Shown here in pieces: positions 1 through 7,095 of a stretch of 14,486 bases of DNA (positions are counted from its first letter, which is position 1; every line of letters begins with the position of its first letter). The translations under genes and the position numbers were made by a program. This stretch comes from DATMNI01 sp035570275 (GTDB taxonomy: Bacteria; Acidobacteriota; Terriglobia; Bryobacterales; Bryobacteraceae), in assembly GCA_035570275.1 (NCBI GenBank), contig DATMNI010000254.1:1-14486 (forward strand), written 5' to 3'. The notes beneath the pieces were generated by a model. The model was not told where the DNA came from. It worked only from the letters and a program-made list of their open reading frames with translations, and searched no databases.

Positions 1-2126
1 ATGGCTAATTCACGCGCCAACCGCCTGGCGTCGCCCAGCAGCCGGTCGCGATTCATGGTGATGCGGTCGGCGGGTAACAGCATGCCGCTGCGGCGCGCCT
101 CCACGGCCGAGGTGGATACCTTGGCCATGGCGATGGTTTCGAACGTCCGCCGCAGCGCATCCATCAGTTCCACCGATTCCTGGCGGCCGGTTTCGTGAAC
201 CGCCGCCACCACGTCCAGCGCCCGCAGCAGCATTTCCTTACAGCCGCCGCCGGCCGGCAACACGCCGACTCCGGTTTCCACCAGTCCCATGTACAATTCG
301 GCGTGGGCCTGCCGCCGGGCGCCGTGAATCGCCATCTCCGCCCCGCCGCCCAGGCAGAACGAGTACGGCGCCACCACCACCGGCCGCGGGCAGAACTTGA
401 TGGCCGCCGTCATGCGCTGGAAGGCCCGCACGGCGAAATCCACTTCGTCCCACTCCCCTTCCTGGGCGCTCAACAGCAGTTGCATCAGGTTGGCCCCGAC
501 CGAGAAATGCTCGGCGTCGCCGCCGATCACGAAGGCTTCGAAATCGCGCACCGCGCTGCTCTGGGGCGACAACGTTTCGGTTACCAGCCGTACGATGTCT
601 TCGCCGACGGCATTCTTCTTGGAGTGCAGTTCCAGGCAGGCCACACCGTCGCCCAAGTCGACCAGCGAGGCGCCCGGGTTGTGCCGCACCACGCCGTTGG
701 CCGACCGGAACCGGGCGATGCGCGCGCTGCCCTCGGCCTCCACGACCGGCAGGTATGTGCCGGTATTCACATCGAAGCACTCCTGCCCATGGTGCCGGTA
801 CCACGCGTTGGCTCGCGCCTCCGGCAGGCGCTCGACAACCGGGCTCACCCGTTCCCCCGCATCCCGCATGCGCTGGATGGTTCCCAGGACGCCGGCGGCA
901 TCCCAGAGCTGGAACGGCCCCATCTCCCAATTGAAACCGGCGCGCATGGCGCGATCCACGCTGGCCGCGGAATCGGCGATTTCCGGCAGGCAATCCGCCG
1001 CGTAATTCCACAGTGCGGTGAGCAGCCGCCAGTGGAAACGCGCTGCCTTGTCTTTTCGCACATCGCCCGCCAGCAGATGGGCCAGGCGCTCCGGCAGCCA
1101 CTCGGCATTCTTCGCCATTTCGAGGGTGGGCAGTTTGGGCCGGGTAATTGGACCGTACTGCAGGGTCTTCCAATCCATCACCAGACGGATCTCCTTGCCC
1201 TCAGCGTCCTTCTCTTTCTTGTAGAATCCCTGCTTGGTCTTGTCTCCCAGCCAACGGCGTTCCAGCATGGTCCGGATGAACGGCGGCAGCGCGCCCGAAC
1301 CTTCGAAGTTGGCGGCGACGTGCGCCAGCACATCGATTCCCACCATATCCGCCAGCCGGAACGTTCCCGTGTGCGGCCAGCCGATGGCGCTCCCGGTCAG
1401 CGCGTCCACCTCTTCAATGGTCAGATCCTCCTGCTGCATCAGGCGCACCGATTCCAACAGGATGAAGACGCCGATCCGGTTGGCGATGAAGTTGGGCGTG
1501 TCGCGGGCGAACACGACTTCCTTGCCGAGCGACACGTCGGCGAAGTGCGCGACGGCGGCCACGGCAGCCGGATCCGAGTCCGCCGTCGGAATGATCTCCA
1601 GGAGCCGCATATAGCGCGGCGGATTGAAAAAGTGGGTTCCGAAACAACGCCGCCGCGCGGCCGCGGGCAGTATGGCCGCAATGGACGCCACCCGCAGGCC
1701 GCTGCTATTGGTGGTGAGAATGGCGTCCCGCTTCAAGTGGGGAACTACCTTTTCCAGCAGAGCCTGCTTGATCGCCAGGTTCTCCGTGACAGCCTCGATC
1801 ACCCAGTCGCAATCGGCCAATAACGCCAGATCGTCGTCGAAGTTACCCACGCTGATGCGGGCCGCATACGAAGGGTCGTAAAACGCCGCGGGTTTGCTCT
1901 TCTTGAGCGCATCGAGGGCATTGGACGCGATCGCGCTCCGGACGCCCGACGCCGCGGGAATATCCAACAGAAGCACGGGCAAACCGGCGTTGGCCAGGTG
2001 CGCCGCGATCCGCGCTCCCATGGTTCCTGCGCCCAGCACCGCCGCTTTGCGGATTACCGGGGCCGGCGCCCGGCCTGGAGAAGACGCTCCTGCCGATACG
2101 GGGTCGATCACTGCTTCCACGCTCAT
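1..2126 (-). CDS. fadN: FadN-type 3-hydroxyacyl-CoA dehydrogenase / enoyl-CoA hydratase (partial, 3' end outside window)
   Basis: Bifunctional beta-oxidation enzyme that should hydrate 2-enoyl-CoA and oxidise 3-hydroxyacyl-CoA with NAD+. Seen: 708 codons from ATG at 2126, open at the left edge. A Rossmann NAD motif GAGTMG is at residues 32-37. The dehydrogenase catalytic region GTHFFNPP has His165 and Glu177, the 12-residue His/Glu spacing usual for the family; TNSSG is near 139-143. The C-terminal dehydrogenase domain begins around TPNFIANRIG. The crotonase half follows, with an oxyanion-hole region (CLGGGAE) and both acid residues, Glu597 and Glu617, 20 residues apart as in crotonase. Dehydrogenase first and hydratase second is the order of Bacillus FadN (about 790 aa), the reverse of FadB/FadJ, so roughly 80-90 residues are missing. 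The start has an AGAGGA ribosome site (2134-2139) inside the end of the TetR gene, and ATGA overlap suggests translational coupling. The N-terminal 25 residues before the Rossmann fold are an extension. Confidence 0.93.
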   Translation of the reverse strand, partial: MSVEAVIDPVSAGASSPGRAPAPVIRKAAVLGAGTMGARIAAHLANAGLPVLLLDIPAASGVRSAIASNALDALKKSKPAAFYDPSYAARISVGNFDDDLALLADCDWVIEAVTENLAIKQALLEKVVPHLKRDAILTTNSSGLRVASIAAILPAAARRRCFGTHFFNPPRYMRLLEIIPTADSDPAAVAAVAHFADVSLGKEVVFARDTPNFIANRIGVFILLESVRLMQQEDLTIEEVDALTGSAIGWPHTGTFRLADMVGIDVLAHVAANFEGSGALPPFIRTMLERRWLGDKTKQGFYKKEKDAEGKEIRLVMDWKTLQYGPITRPKLPTLEMAKNAEWLPERLAHLLAGDVRKDKAARFHWRLLTALWNYAADCLPEIADSAASVDRAMRAGFNWEMGPFQLWDAAGVLGTIQRMRDAGERVSPVVERLPEARANAWYRHHGQECFDVNTGTYLPVVEAEGSARIARFRSANGVVRHNPGASLVDLGDGVACLELHSKKNAVGEDIVRLVTETLSPQSSAVRDFEAFVIGGDAEHFSVGANLMQLLLSAQEGEWDEVDFAVRAFQRMTAAIKFCPRPVVVAPYSFCLGGGAEMAIHGARRQAHAELYMGLVETGVGVLPAGGGCKEMLLRALDVVAAVHETGRQESVELMDALRRTFETIAMAKVSTSAVEARRSGMLLPADRITMNRDRLLGDARRLARELA

Positions 2127-2866
2127 AAATTATTCCTCTTTCCCTGGAAACTATCTTTCCTTGGACTATCTTGAGAGACCATCTTGGAAACCACGCGCAA
2201 CTTGCCGCTGCCCTGGCCGGCGACCAGCCCTTGCGTCAAAGTACGCGCGAACTGCGCGGCAATCTCTTCCGGGGACAGGACGCCATCGGGTTCGTACCAC
2301 ATGCAGATCCAGTTCAACGCGCCGGCGATGGAAAAGGCGGCGATTTTCGTGTCGCACGAAGCGATCGACCCGTCGTCGATCCCTTCCTGGATGAACGCGC
2401 GCAAACGACGGTCGATCTTTTTCTTGTAAGTCCGCACCTCGGTGCGCGCGCCGCTGGTGAGGTCGCCTTCATCCAGACGCATGACGCAACGTCCGTAGTT
2501 GACCGTCATCACGATCGCATAGGAGCGAATAAAGGCTTCCACCTTCTGCAGTCCGGTTCCGCCGTGATCGGCTATTTCGTTGAGAGTTGCCTCAATCAGC
2601 CCGACACCAAGGCGGTAACACGCAATAAGAATGTCTTCCTTGTTATTGAAATAGTGATATAGCGCCGGCTTAGTGATATTCAGGCGATCGGCCACGTCGT
2701 TCATCGACGTGCGGCTATAACTGCGTTCGAGAAACAATTGTGCCGCGGTATTCAACACCGCCTCGCGCTTGGTGGCCGGGTCGCGCCGCCGGTCGGCGAA
2801 TGCCTTGCGGGGCGATGCGGAGGCGGGTGTCGATCCGGATTGCGATGCGGAGGCGTCTCTTGGCAT
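2123..2866 (-). CDS. TetR/AcrR-family transcriptional regulator
   Basis: Probable ligand-responsive repressor of the neighbouring acyl-CoA genes. Seen: 247 aa with a low-complexity Ser/Ala N-terminus (about 1-25). A TetR DNA-binding domain follows: AAQLFLERSY leads into a helix-turn-helix, with RTSMNDVADRLNITKPALY then HYFNNKEDIL at residues about 52-80. The all-helical C-terminal half is the ligand/dimer domain and contains Trp/Cys/Met residues (ICMWYEPDG), compatible with a hydrophobic ligand pocket. It is first in a two-gene minus-strand unit and its TGA overlaps the ATG of the FadN-like gene. The upstream palindrome at 2912-2933 is the obvious operator. By analogy with TetR regulators of fatty-acid degradation (FadR of Bacillus, KstR2 type), an acyl-CoA is a plausible inducer; this is inference. 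A different lipid or xenobiotic ligand is possible. AAGG lies about 9 nt before the start. Confidence 0.93.
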   Translation of the reverse strand: MPRDASASQSGSTPASASPRKAFADRRRDPATKREAVLNTAAQLFLERSYSRTSMNDVADRLNITKPALYHYFNNKEDILIACYRLGVGLIEATLNEIADHGGTGLQKVEAFIRSYAIVMTVNYGRCVMRLDEGDLTSGARTEVRTYKKKIDRRLRAFIQEGIDDGSIASCDTKIAAFSIAGALNWICMWYEPDGVLSPEEIAAQFARTLTQGLVAGQGSGKLRVVSKMVSQDSPRKDSFQGKRNNL

Positions 2867-2887
2867 GAGGAACCTTGGCGCCGCCTA

Positions 2888-2917
2888 TTGACAGAAGGGC
2901 CGCGCTCCTGATATCTT
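2888..2917 (+). promoter_or_regulatory. Candidate sigma70-type promoter for etfB-etfA-acyl-CoA synthetase
   Basis: A consensus TTGACA (2888-2893) is followed after 18 bp by TATCTT (2912-2917), a four-of-six -10 match. The -10 coincides with the left arm of the 22-bp palindrome, so a bound TetR dimer would block RNA polymerase. Transcription would start near 2924, leaving a leader of about 120 nt before etfB. Confidence 0.5.
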
Positions 2918-2933
2918 ACCAGCAGGTAAGATA
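2912..2933. promoter_or_regulatory. Palindromic operator, probable TetR-family binding site
   Basis: Two perfect 9-bp arms, TATCTTACC (2912-2920) and GGTAAGATA (2925-2933), flank a 4-bp spacer AGCA. Dyad length and arm spacing suit a TetR dimer. It lies in the divergent spacer next to a tetR gene and overlaps candidate promoters on both strands, so the adjacent regulator is the natural ligand. Binding itself is inferred. Confidence 0.75.
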
Positions 2934-2942
2934 AAAGCGCAA
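2913..2942 (-). promoter_or_regulatory. Candidate promoter for the TetR-fadN unit
   Basis: Read on the minus strand, TTGCGC (2942-2937) and TAAGAT (2918-2913) are separated by 18 bp and resemble -35 and -10 boxes with four of six matches each. The -10 box lies inside the palindrome at 2912-2933, so the regulator would repress itself. The boxes are weak; the call rests mainly on position. Confidence 0.35.
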
Positions 2943-2943
2943 G

Positions 2944-2969
2944 AGGATAACTTGCGAGGATTACTTGCG
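2944..2969 (+). repeat. Tandem 13-bp direct repeat in the etfB leader
   Basis: AGGATAACTTGCG (2944-2956) is followed immediately by AGGATTACTTGCG (2957-2969), with one mismatch. The pair lies just downstream of the operator and of the predicted transcription start. It could be a second protein-binding site or a slippage duplication; no function is assigned. Confidence 0.7.
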
Positions 2970-3045
2970 TGGCGCGCAGCCTCCTGTTCTCCATGCCGCA
3001 ATCCCTCTACTTTCCGGCCGCGGTAGCGGCCCGGGTGAAACCATT

Positions 3046-3816
3046 ATGAAAATCATCGTTGCCGTTAAACAGGTTCCCGTGCGGGATTCGTCGATCCGCA
3101 TCGATGGCGCCGGTAAGTGGATCGAAGAGCAGGATCTTAGCTTCGAGATCAACGAGCCCGACGCCTATGCGCTGGAAGCAGCGCTGCTCATCAAGGAGAA
3201 GCATGGCGGGGAAGTCGTCGTGCTTTGCGCCGGGCCGGAGCGCGCCGGGCAGACCATCCGCGAGGCCCTCGCCAAGGGAGCGGATCGCGCCATTCACATC
3301 CAGTGCGACGATTTGGCAAGTTTGGAAACCTTGGCGATCGCCCGCCGCCTGGCTACGGCGGCGGCGGCCGAAAATGCCGATCTGATCCTCACCGGACTGC
3401 AATCGGACGATCTCGGCCTGGGCCAGACCGGCGTGGTGATGGCCGAAATGCTCGGCATCCCGCACGCCGCGATCGTCATGCAGGTGGAAATCCTCGGCGA
3501 TTCCGTGCGCGTCAAGCGCGAACTGGAAGACGGGTGGTTTCAGTGGGTCGCGATGCCGATGCCGGCGCTGTTGACCATTCAAAGCGGTATCAGCCGATTG
3601 CGTTACGCCACCCTCATGGGCATCAAGAAGGCGAAGACCAAAGAGGTTCGCCGCACCGCGCCGGAGCAACTCGCGCCGCCGGCGCCGCCTAGCGTTACGA
3701 TGCAACGCATCTACCTGCCGCACCGCAAGAAGGAGACGCAGATGCTTACCGGCACGCCGGCGGAGATGGCAGCCAAACTGACAGATGTCTTGAGATTCGA
3801 GGTGAGGGTCATATGA
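3046..3816 (+). CDS. etfB: Electron transfer flavoprotein beta subunit
   Basis: AMP-binding small subunit of the soluble heterodimeric ETF, which takes electrons from acyl-CoA dehydrogenases and passes them to the membrane quinone pool. Seen: 256 aa, normal for the family. It starts MKIIVAVKQVP, has NEPDAYALEAAL near 36-47, ADLILTGLQSDDLGLGQTG (111-129) and VKREL near 156-160. RYATL followed by KKAKTK (186-199) matches the recognition loop by which EtfB docks to dehydrogenases; Leu190 sits where the docking Leu195 of human ETF lies. This points to a classical dehydrogenase-serving ETF, although bifurcation cannot be ruled out by eye. The ATG at 3046 fits the family start; an in-frame upstream extension from 2965 runs through the leader and lacks similarity. 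GGTGAAA lies upstream. The stop overlaps etfA by ATGA, indicating a coupled operon. Confidence 0.95.
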   Translation: MKIIVAVKQVPVRDSSIRIDGAGKWIEEQDLSFEINEPDAYALEAALLIKEKHGGEVVVLCAGPERAGQTIREALAKGADRAIHIQCDDLASLETLAIARRLATAAAAENADLILTGLQSDDLGLGQTGVVMAEMLGIPHAAIVMQVEILGDSVRVKRELEDGWFQWVAMPMPALLTIQSGISRLRYATLMGIKKAKTKEVRRTAPEQLAPPAPPSVTMQRIYLPHRKKETQMLTGTPAEMAAKLTDVLRFEVRVI

Positions 3817-4805
3817 ACGGCGTACTGGTAATTCTGGAGTTTCGCGGCGTCTGGAACCGAATGTCCTGGGAAGCCCTGTCCGCCGGACAGGAAATCGCTG
3901 CACAATTGCATCAGCCCCTGCTGGCCGCGGTCGCCGGCGCCAATCTCGACGACGCCGCCGCGGATCTGGCAACCAAACCGCTGGCCCGCGCCTACGCCGT
4001 GCGGCATGCGCTGCTCAACGATTACACTGCGGACGGATTTATCGCCGCGTTCGAGCAACTGATAAAAGCGGTGGACCCGCTGGTGGTACTGTTCCCCCAC
4101 ACTTATCAGGTGCGCGACTTCGCACCCTGCCTGGCCGCCCGGTTCGGGCAAACCCTGATCGCCGATGCAGTCTCGATCGGCCTGGATTCCGGCCGGCCCG
4201 TGTTGGTGCGCCAGTTACTGCAGGGAAAACTGAACGCGGATTATTGCCACACCGGCGCGGGACCGTGCTTCGCCTCCCTGCAGGCAGGCGCTTTCCGCGC
4301 CGACGCGCTGGCGGCGCCGCCCTCTGTGCCCGCCTGCGTGGTCGAGGAGTTCGTGCCTCGGATCGAAGCCTCGCAGATCCGCAGCCAGCCGGGCGAGCGC
4401 TTCCGGGAATCGGCGCAGACCGTGGACCTATCCGCGGCCAGCCTGATTGTCTCCGTGGGGCGCGGCATCAAGGAACAAGCCAACTTGCCGGTTGTCGAGG
4501 AACTGGCGCGAGCGTTGGGAGCCGAGTTGGCCGCGTCGCGGCCCATCTGCGATAACGGCTGGCTCCCCATGGAACGCCAGGTCGGCAGTTCCGGCCAGAC
4601 CGTTTCGCCCAAGGTGTACATCGCGGTGGGCATCTCCGGCGCCATTCAGCACCTGGTCGGCATGAAGGGCTCCAAGACGATCATTGCCATCAACAAAGAC
4701 GAGAATGCGCCAATTTTCGAAGTGGCCGACTACGGCATTGTAGGCGACCTCTTCGAAGTGGTGCCGGCGCTCACAGCCGCCGTCAAAAAGGCCCAGGCCG
4801 CTTGA
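3813..4805 (+). CDS. etfA: Electron transfer flavoprotein alpha subunit
   Basis: FAD-carrying large subunit of ETF. Seen: 330 aa, typical length. The N-terminal domain (about 1-185) has the alpha/beta ETF fold. The C-terminal FAD domain is clear: SVGRGIK (214-220), a VEELARALGAELAASRP helix region, CDNGW (246-250), QVGSSGQTVSPKVYIAVGIS (256-275) leading into GAIQHLVGM, and AINKDENAPIFEVADYGIVG (292-311) with the FAD-binding Asn/Lys/Asp. ETF flips electrons from acyl-CoA dehydrogenases to ETF:quinone oxidoreductase, which is not in the window. The ATG sits in the ATGA overlap with etfB and has a strong GAGGTGAGGG purine stretch upstream, so equimolar co-translation is expected. The dehydrogenase at 7096 is the nearest candidate partner. 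Confidence 0.96.
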   Translation: MNGVLVILEFRGVWNRMSWEALSAGQEIAAQLHQPLLAAVAGANLDDAAADLATKPLARAYAVRHALLNDYTADGFIAAFEQLIKAVDPLVVLFPHTYQVRDFAPCLAARFGQTLIADAVSIGLDSGRPVLVRQLLQGKLNADYCHTGAGPCFASLQAGAFRADALAAPPSVPACVVEEFVPRIEASQIRSQPGERFRESAQTVDLSAASLIVSVGRGIKEQANLPVVEELARALGAELAASRPICDNGWLPMERQVGSSGQTVSPKVYIAVGISGAIQHLVGMKGSKTIIAINKDENAPIFEVADYGIVGDLFEVVPALTAAVKKAQAA

Positions 4806-4830
4806 GTCGAGGCGCTTGAACGGAGGAGAA

Positions 4831-6561
4831 ATGCCAGGCAATCTCAGTGCAGACGAATTGCCGCTCCAGCGCATCTACAAATGGGAGCGCGAGCGGCCCG
4901 ATGCTGTTTTCCTCACACAACCCTTGGGCGGCGGCAAGGTGCGCGATTGGACATGGGGCCAGTCCGCGGCCGAAATCCGCCGCATGGCAACCTGGCTTAA
5001 GGCGCAGAATTGGGAACCCGGAAGCTGCGTGGCCATCCTGTCCCGCAACTGCGCCTGGTGGATCATGGCCGACCTGGCTATCTGGATGGCGGGACATGTC
5101 ACGGTCCCGATCTACCCTTCACTGAAGGCGCAATCCATCCGCCAGATCCTGGAACACTGCAGCGCCAAAGCCTGCTTCCTCGGCGCCACCGACGAGCGCG
5201 AAGCCACCGCAGGCGGGATTCCCGCGGGTGTAATCTGTGTGCGCTTTCCCACCGCCGCCCCCGCCGCCGCGGGCGATGGGCCTACCGGCGATTGGCCTGC
5301 TTGGGAAGTGCTGGTTACCGCCAATCGCCCGATTTCCGGCAACCCGACCCGTCCAGGGGACGATTTGTCCACCATCATTTATACATCCGGCACCACCGGC
5401 GCCCCGAAAGGGGTCATGCATTCCTTCGCTACCTTTGCCTTCAGCGCCAAAAGCCTGGCCGAGTTCATCGGGTTCACTTCCAGGGAACGCATACTCTCCT
5501 ATCTGCCGCTGGCCCACATCGTGGAGCGGGCGGGCCTGGAAGGAACCGCCATCTACCTGGGATATCGCGTCTTCTTCGGCGAGGGCCTGGAGACCTTCCT
5601 CGCCGACCTGACGCGTGCCCGGCCCACCATCTTCCTCTCGGTGCCGCGGCTCCTGCTGAAGTTCCAGCAGGGCGTGTTCGCCAAGATCGCCGAGCGCAAA
5701 CTGGAGCGCCTGCTGCGCATCCCCATCCTGAACAGCTTCGTCAAGAAGCGCGTCCTGCGCCAACTCGGACTGGACACCGTCCGCAACGCCGCCTGCGGCG
5801 CTGCCCCGTTGCCCCCGGAACTTCTGCTGTGGTACCGCAAGCTTGGCCTGAACCTTGGCGAGGGCTATGGCATGACCGAGACCCTGATCACCCACCTATC
5901 GGCCCCTGGCTCCGTGCGCCCCGGCTACGTGGGCTGCGCCCTTCCAGGCGTGGAGGCCAAGATCAATGCGGACGGGGAACTCCTTCTCCGCAGCCCGATG
6001 AATATGCTGGGCTATTACAAGAACCCCGAAAGCACACGGGCTTCCTTTACCACGGACGGATTCTTCCGAACCGGCGATCTGGCCCGCATCGATCCCGACG
6101 GACAGCTCACGATCGTCGGCCGCCTCAAGGAGCAGTTCAAAACCAGTAAGGGCAAGTACGTGATGCCCACTCCCATTGAGAGTCACCTGCTGGCGCATCC
6201 CGTGGTGGATGCCTGCTGCCTCATGGGCGCCGGCATGGCCCACCCGTTTGCCGTGGTCCTGCTGGCCGGGGAGACCCTCAAGGCTGCCGCGCTTCCCGCC
6301 GGGCGGGCGAGGGTGGAGCAGACTCTGTTGGACCTCATGAACCTGGTCAACACCCAACTGGATCCACACGAGCGGTTAAGCTTCGTCGCCGTGGCCCAGG
6401 GGCCGTGGACGGTCGGCAATGGTTTCGTCACGCCCACGCTGAAAATCAAGCGCAACGTCCTGGAAGCCCGCTATCAATCCTGTGTCGACGCCTGGATGAG
6501 GCAGAATCGCCCGGTGGTATGGGAATCGCCGCCGGAAGACGCCATCCGGGCGGCCTCGTAG
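4831..6561 (+). CDS. AMP-dependent long-chain acyl-CoA synthetase (FadD/ACSL-like)
   Basis: Activates a carboxylic acid, probably a fatty acid, with ATP to acyl-AMP and then acyl-CoA. Seen: 576 aa with the adenylate-forming motifs in order: YTSGTTGAPKG P-loop (184-194), LPLAHIVER typical of long-chain enzymes, GYGMTET (345-351), TGDLARID (414-421), GRLKEQFKTSKGKYV hinge (430-444) and the C-terminal TPTLKIKR with probable catalytic Lys538. KTSKGKYVMP and LAHIVER favour the long-chain/FadD15-like group over acetyl-CoA synthetases. The start is ATG 4831, preceded by GGAGGAG at 4822-4828; a TTG at 4816 is possible but weaker. It follows etfA by 25 bp and is likely the third gene of that operon. 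It could supply beta-oxidation, or charge or recycle acids for the synthase downstream. Exact chain length cannot be read from sequence. Confidence 0.9.
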   Translation: MPGNLSADELPLQRIYKWERERPDAVFLTQPLGGGKVRDWTWGQSAAEIRRMATWLKAQNWEPGSCVAILSRNCAWWIMADLAIWMAGHVTVPIYPSLKAQSIRQILEHCSAKACFLGATDEREATAGGIPAGVICVRFPTAAPAAAGDGPTGDWPAWEVLVTANRPISGNPTRPGDDLSTIIYTSGTTGAPKGVMHSFATFAFSAKSLAEFIGFTSRERILSYLPLAHIVERAGLEGTAIYLGYRVFFGEGLETFLADLTRARPTIFLSVPRLLLKFQQGVFAKIAERKLERLLRIPILNSFVKKRVLRQLGLDTVRNAACGAAPLPPELLLWYRKLGLNLGEGYGMTETLITHLSAPGSVRPGYVGCALPGVEAKINADGELLLRSPMNMLGYYKNPESTRASFTTDGFFRTGDLARIDPDGQLTIVGRLKEQFKTSKGKYVMPTPIESHLLAHPVVDACCLMGAGMAHPFAVVLLAGETLKAAALPAGRARVEQTLLDLMNLVNTQLDPHERLSFVAVAQGPWTVGNGFVTPTLKIKRNVLEARYQSCVDAWMRQNRPVVWESPPEDAIRAAS

Positions 6562-6850
6562 CGGCTTTGGGTCCGTACTTCGGATGATCGCCTGGGCTGC
6601 CGGCGCGTAGGCCCGAGAGGAGGGCAGGAGCCCTTCCGAGGGCGTCGCCAGAAGCCAAATCGGGCGATTCGGGCCGAGAGCCGTGGTCCGCGCGGCGCCG
6701 CTCGACGTTGCGGTTTTCAGAACCCTTTCGATACCCTTTGATACCCCCCGATACCGGCTTTGGAAGCCGCTAAATCCGCGAAAGCGCCGGCTCCATCCCC
6801 CGTGGTAACGATCTGGTTCCAGGACTGGCGCTCACCTTATGTGGAGACAC
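6562..6850. other. GC-rich non-coding spacer after the acyl-CoA synthetase
   Basis: No convincing gene on either strand. Four short GCCC/GGGC blocks at 6611, 6622, 6630 and 6640 can pair in alternative ways; the best hairpin, with arms about 6619-6625 and 6630-6637, has a one-base bulge. A second, perfect hairpin has arms CGGCTT (6755-6760) and AAGCCG (6764-6769) with loop TGG. Neither is followed by a T-run, so neither is a convincing intrinsic terminator, though transcription of the etf operon must end somewhere here or read through. Confidence 0.5.
6730..6755 (+). repeat. Three GATACC hexamers in 10-bp phase
   Basis: GATACC occurs at 6730-6735, 6740-6745 and 6750-6755, exactly one helical turn apart. 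Spacers between copies are CTTT and CCCC. Phased direct repeats upstream of a promoter (here about 160 bp upstream of the candidate -35) are a common form of activator array, but the role is not shown. Confidence 0.6.
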
Positions 6851-6914
6851 TCCCCCATTTGTGTAAGTTTAAGTCCTGTAATTCCTAAACATGCTTGATT
6901 CCGCCACAGAAGTG

Positions 6915-6944
6915 TTGTAAACTTCGTCTTTAGATCACTATTAT
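6915..6944 (+). promoter_or_regulatory. Candidate promoter for the acyl-CoA dehydrogenase-synthase unit
   Basis: TTGTAA (6915-6920) and TATTAT (6939-6944) are separated by 18 bp; the -10 differs from consensus at one base, the -35 at two. The surrounding 240 bp is conspicuously AT-rich compared with the rest of the window. A start near 6951 would give a leader of about 145 nt. Confidence 0.45.
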
Positions 6945-6957
6945 TTAGCCTACCGGG

Positions 6958-6995
6958 AGTCTTAAGACTATTTCAGTATTTAAGATCTGATAGTC
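6958..6995. promoter_or_regulatory. 12-bp palindrome and overlapping inverted repeat below the promoter
   Basis: AGTCTTAAGACT (6958-6969) is a perfect palindrome. An overlapping inverted repeat pairs GACTAT (6966-6971) with ATAGTC (6990-6995), extended by CAG/CTG inside. The position, about +8 to +45 from the predicted start, suits an operator or a leader hairpin. Which of these it is, if either, cannot be told from sequence. Confidence 0.4.
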
Positions 6996-7095
6996 CTTTA
7001 ACAAGCGTGAGGCGCTACCGGCAAAGTCCCTTCGGCAACCTGATTCCGGGTCTCGCGCATTCAAAAATCGGATTTTCTGTTTCGGAGAAAAAACC

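Noticed and set aside
195..1823. 542-aa plus-strand open frame
   Set aside because: It lies antisense to the FadN-like gene, whose minus-strand frame holds complete catalytic motifs; the plus-strand product is His/Arg/Gln-rich without a recognisable domain.
2965..3045. Upstream extension of etfB
   Set aside because: The extra 27 residues do not resemble EtfB, and family members start at MKIIVAVKQVP.
4816..4830. TTG start for the acyl-CoA synthetase
   Set aside because: ATG 4831 has GGAGGAG directly upstream and is the more usual start codon; the TTG start would place that ribosome site inside the coding region.
6619..6769. Intrinsic terminators for the etf operon
   Set aside because: The hairpins present are short or bulged and lack a following T-run.
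6835..6872. Possible insertion-sequence end near TTATGTGGAGACAC
   Set aside because: No matching inverted partner, target duplication or transposase fragment was found in the window.
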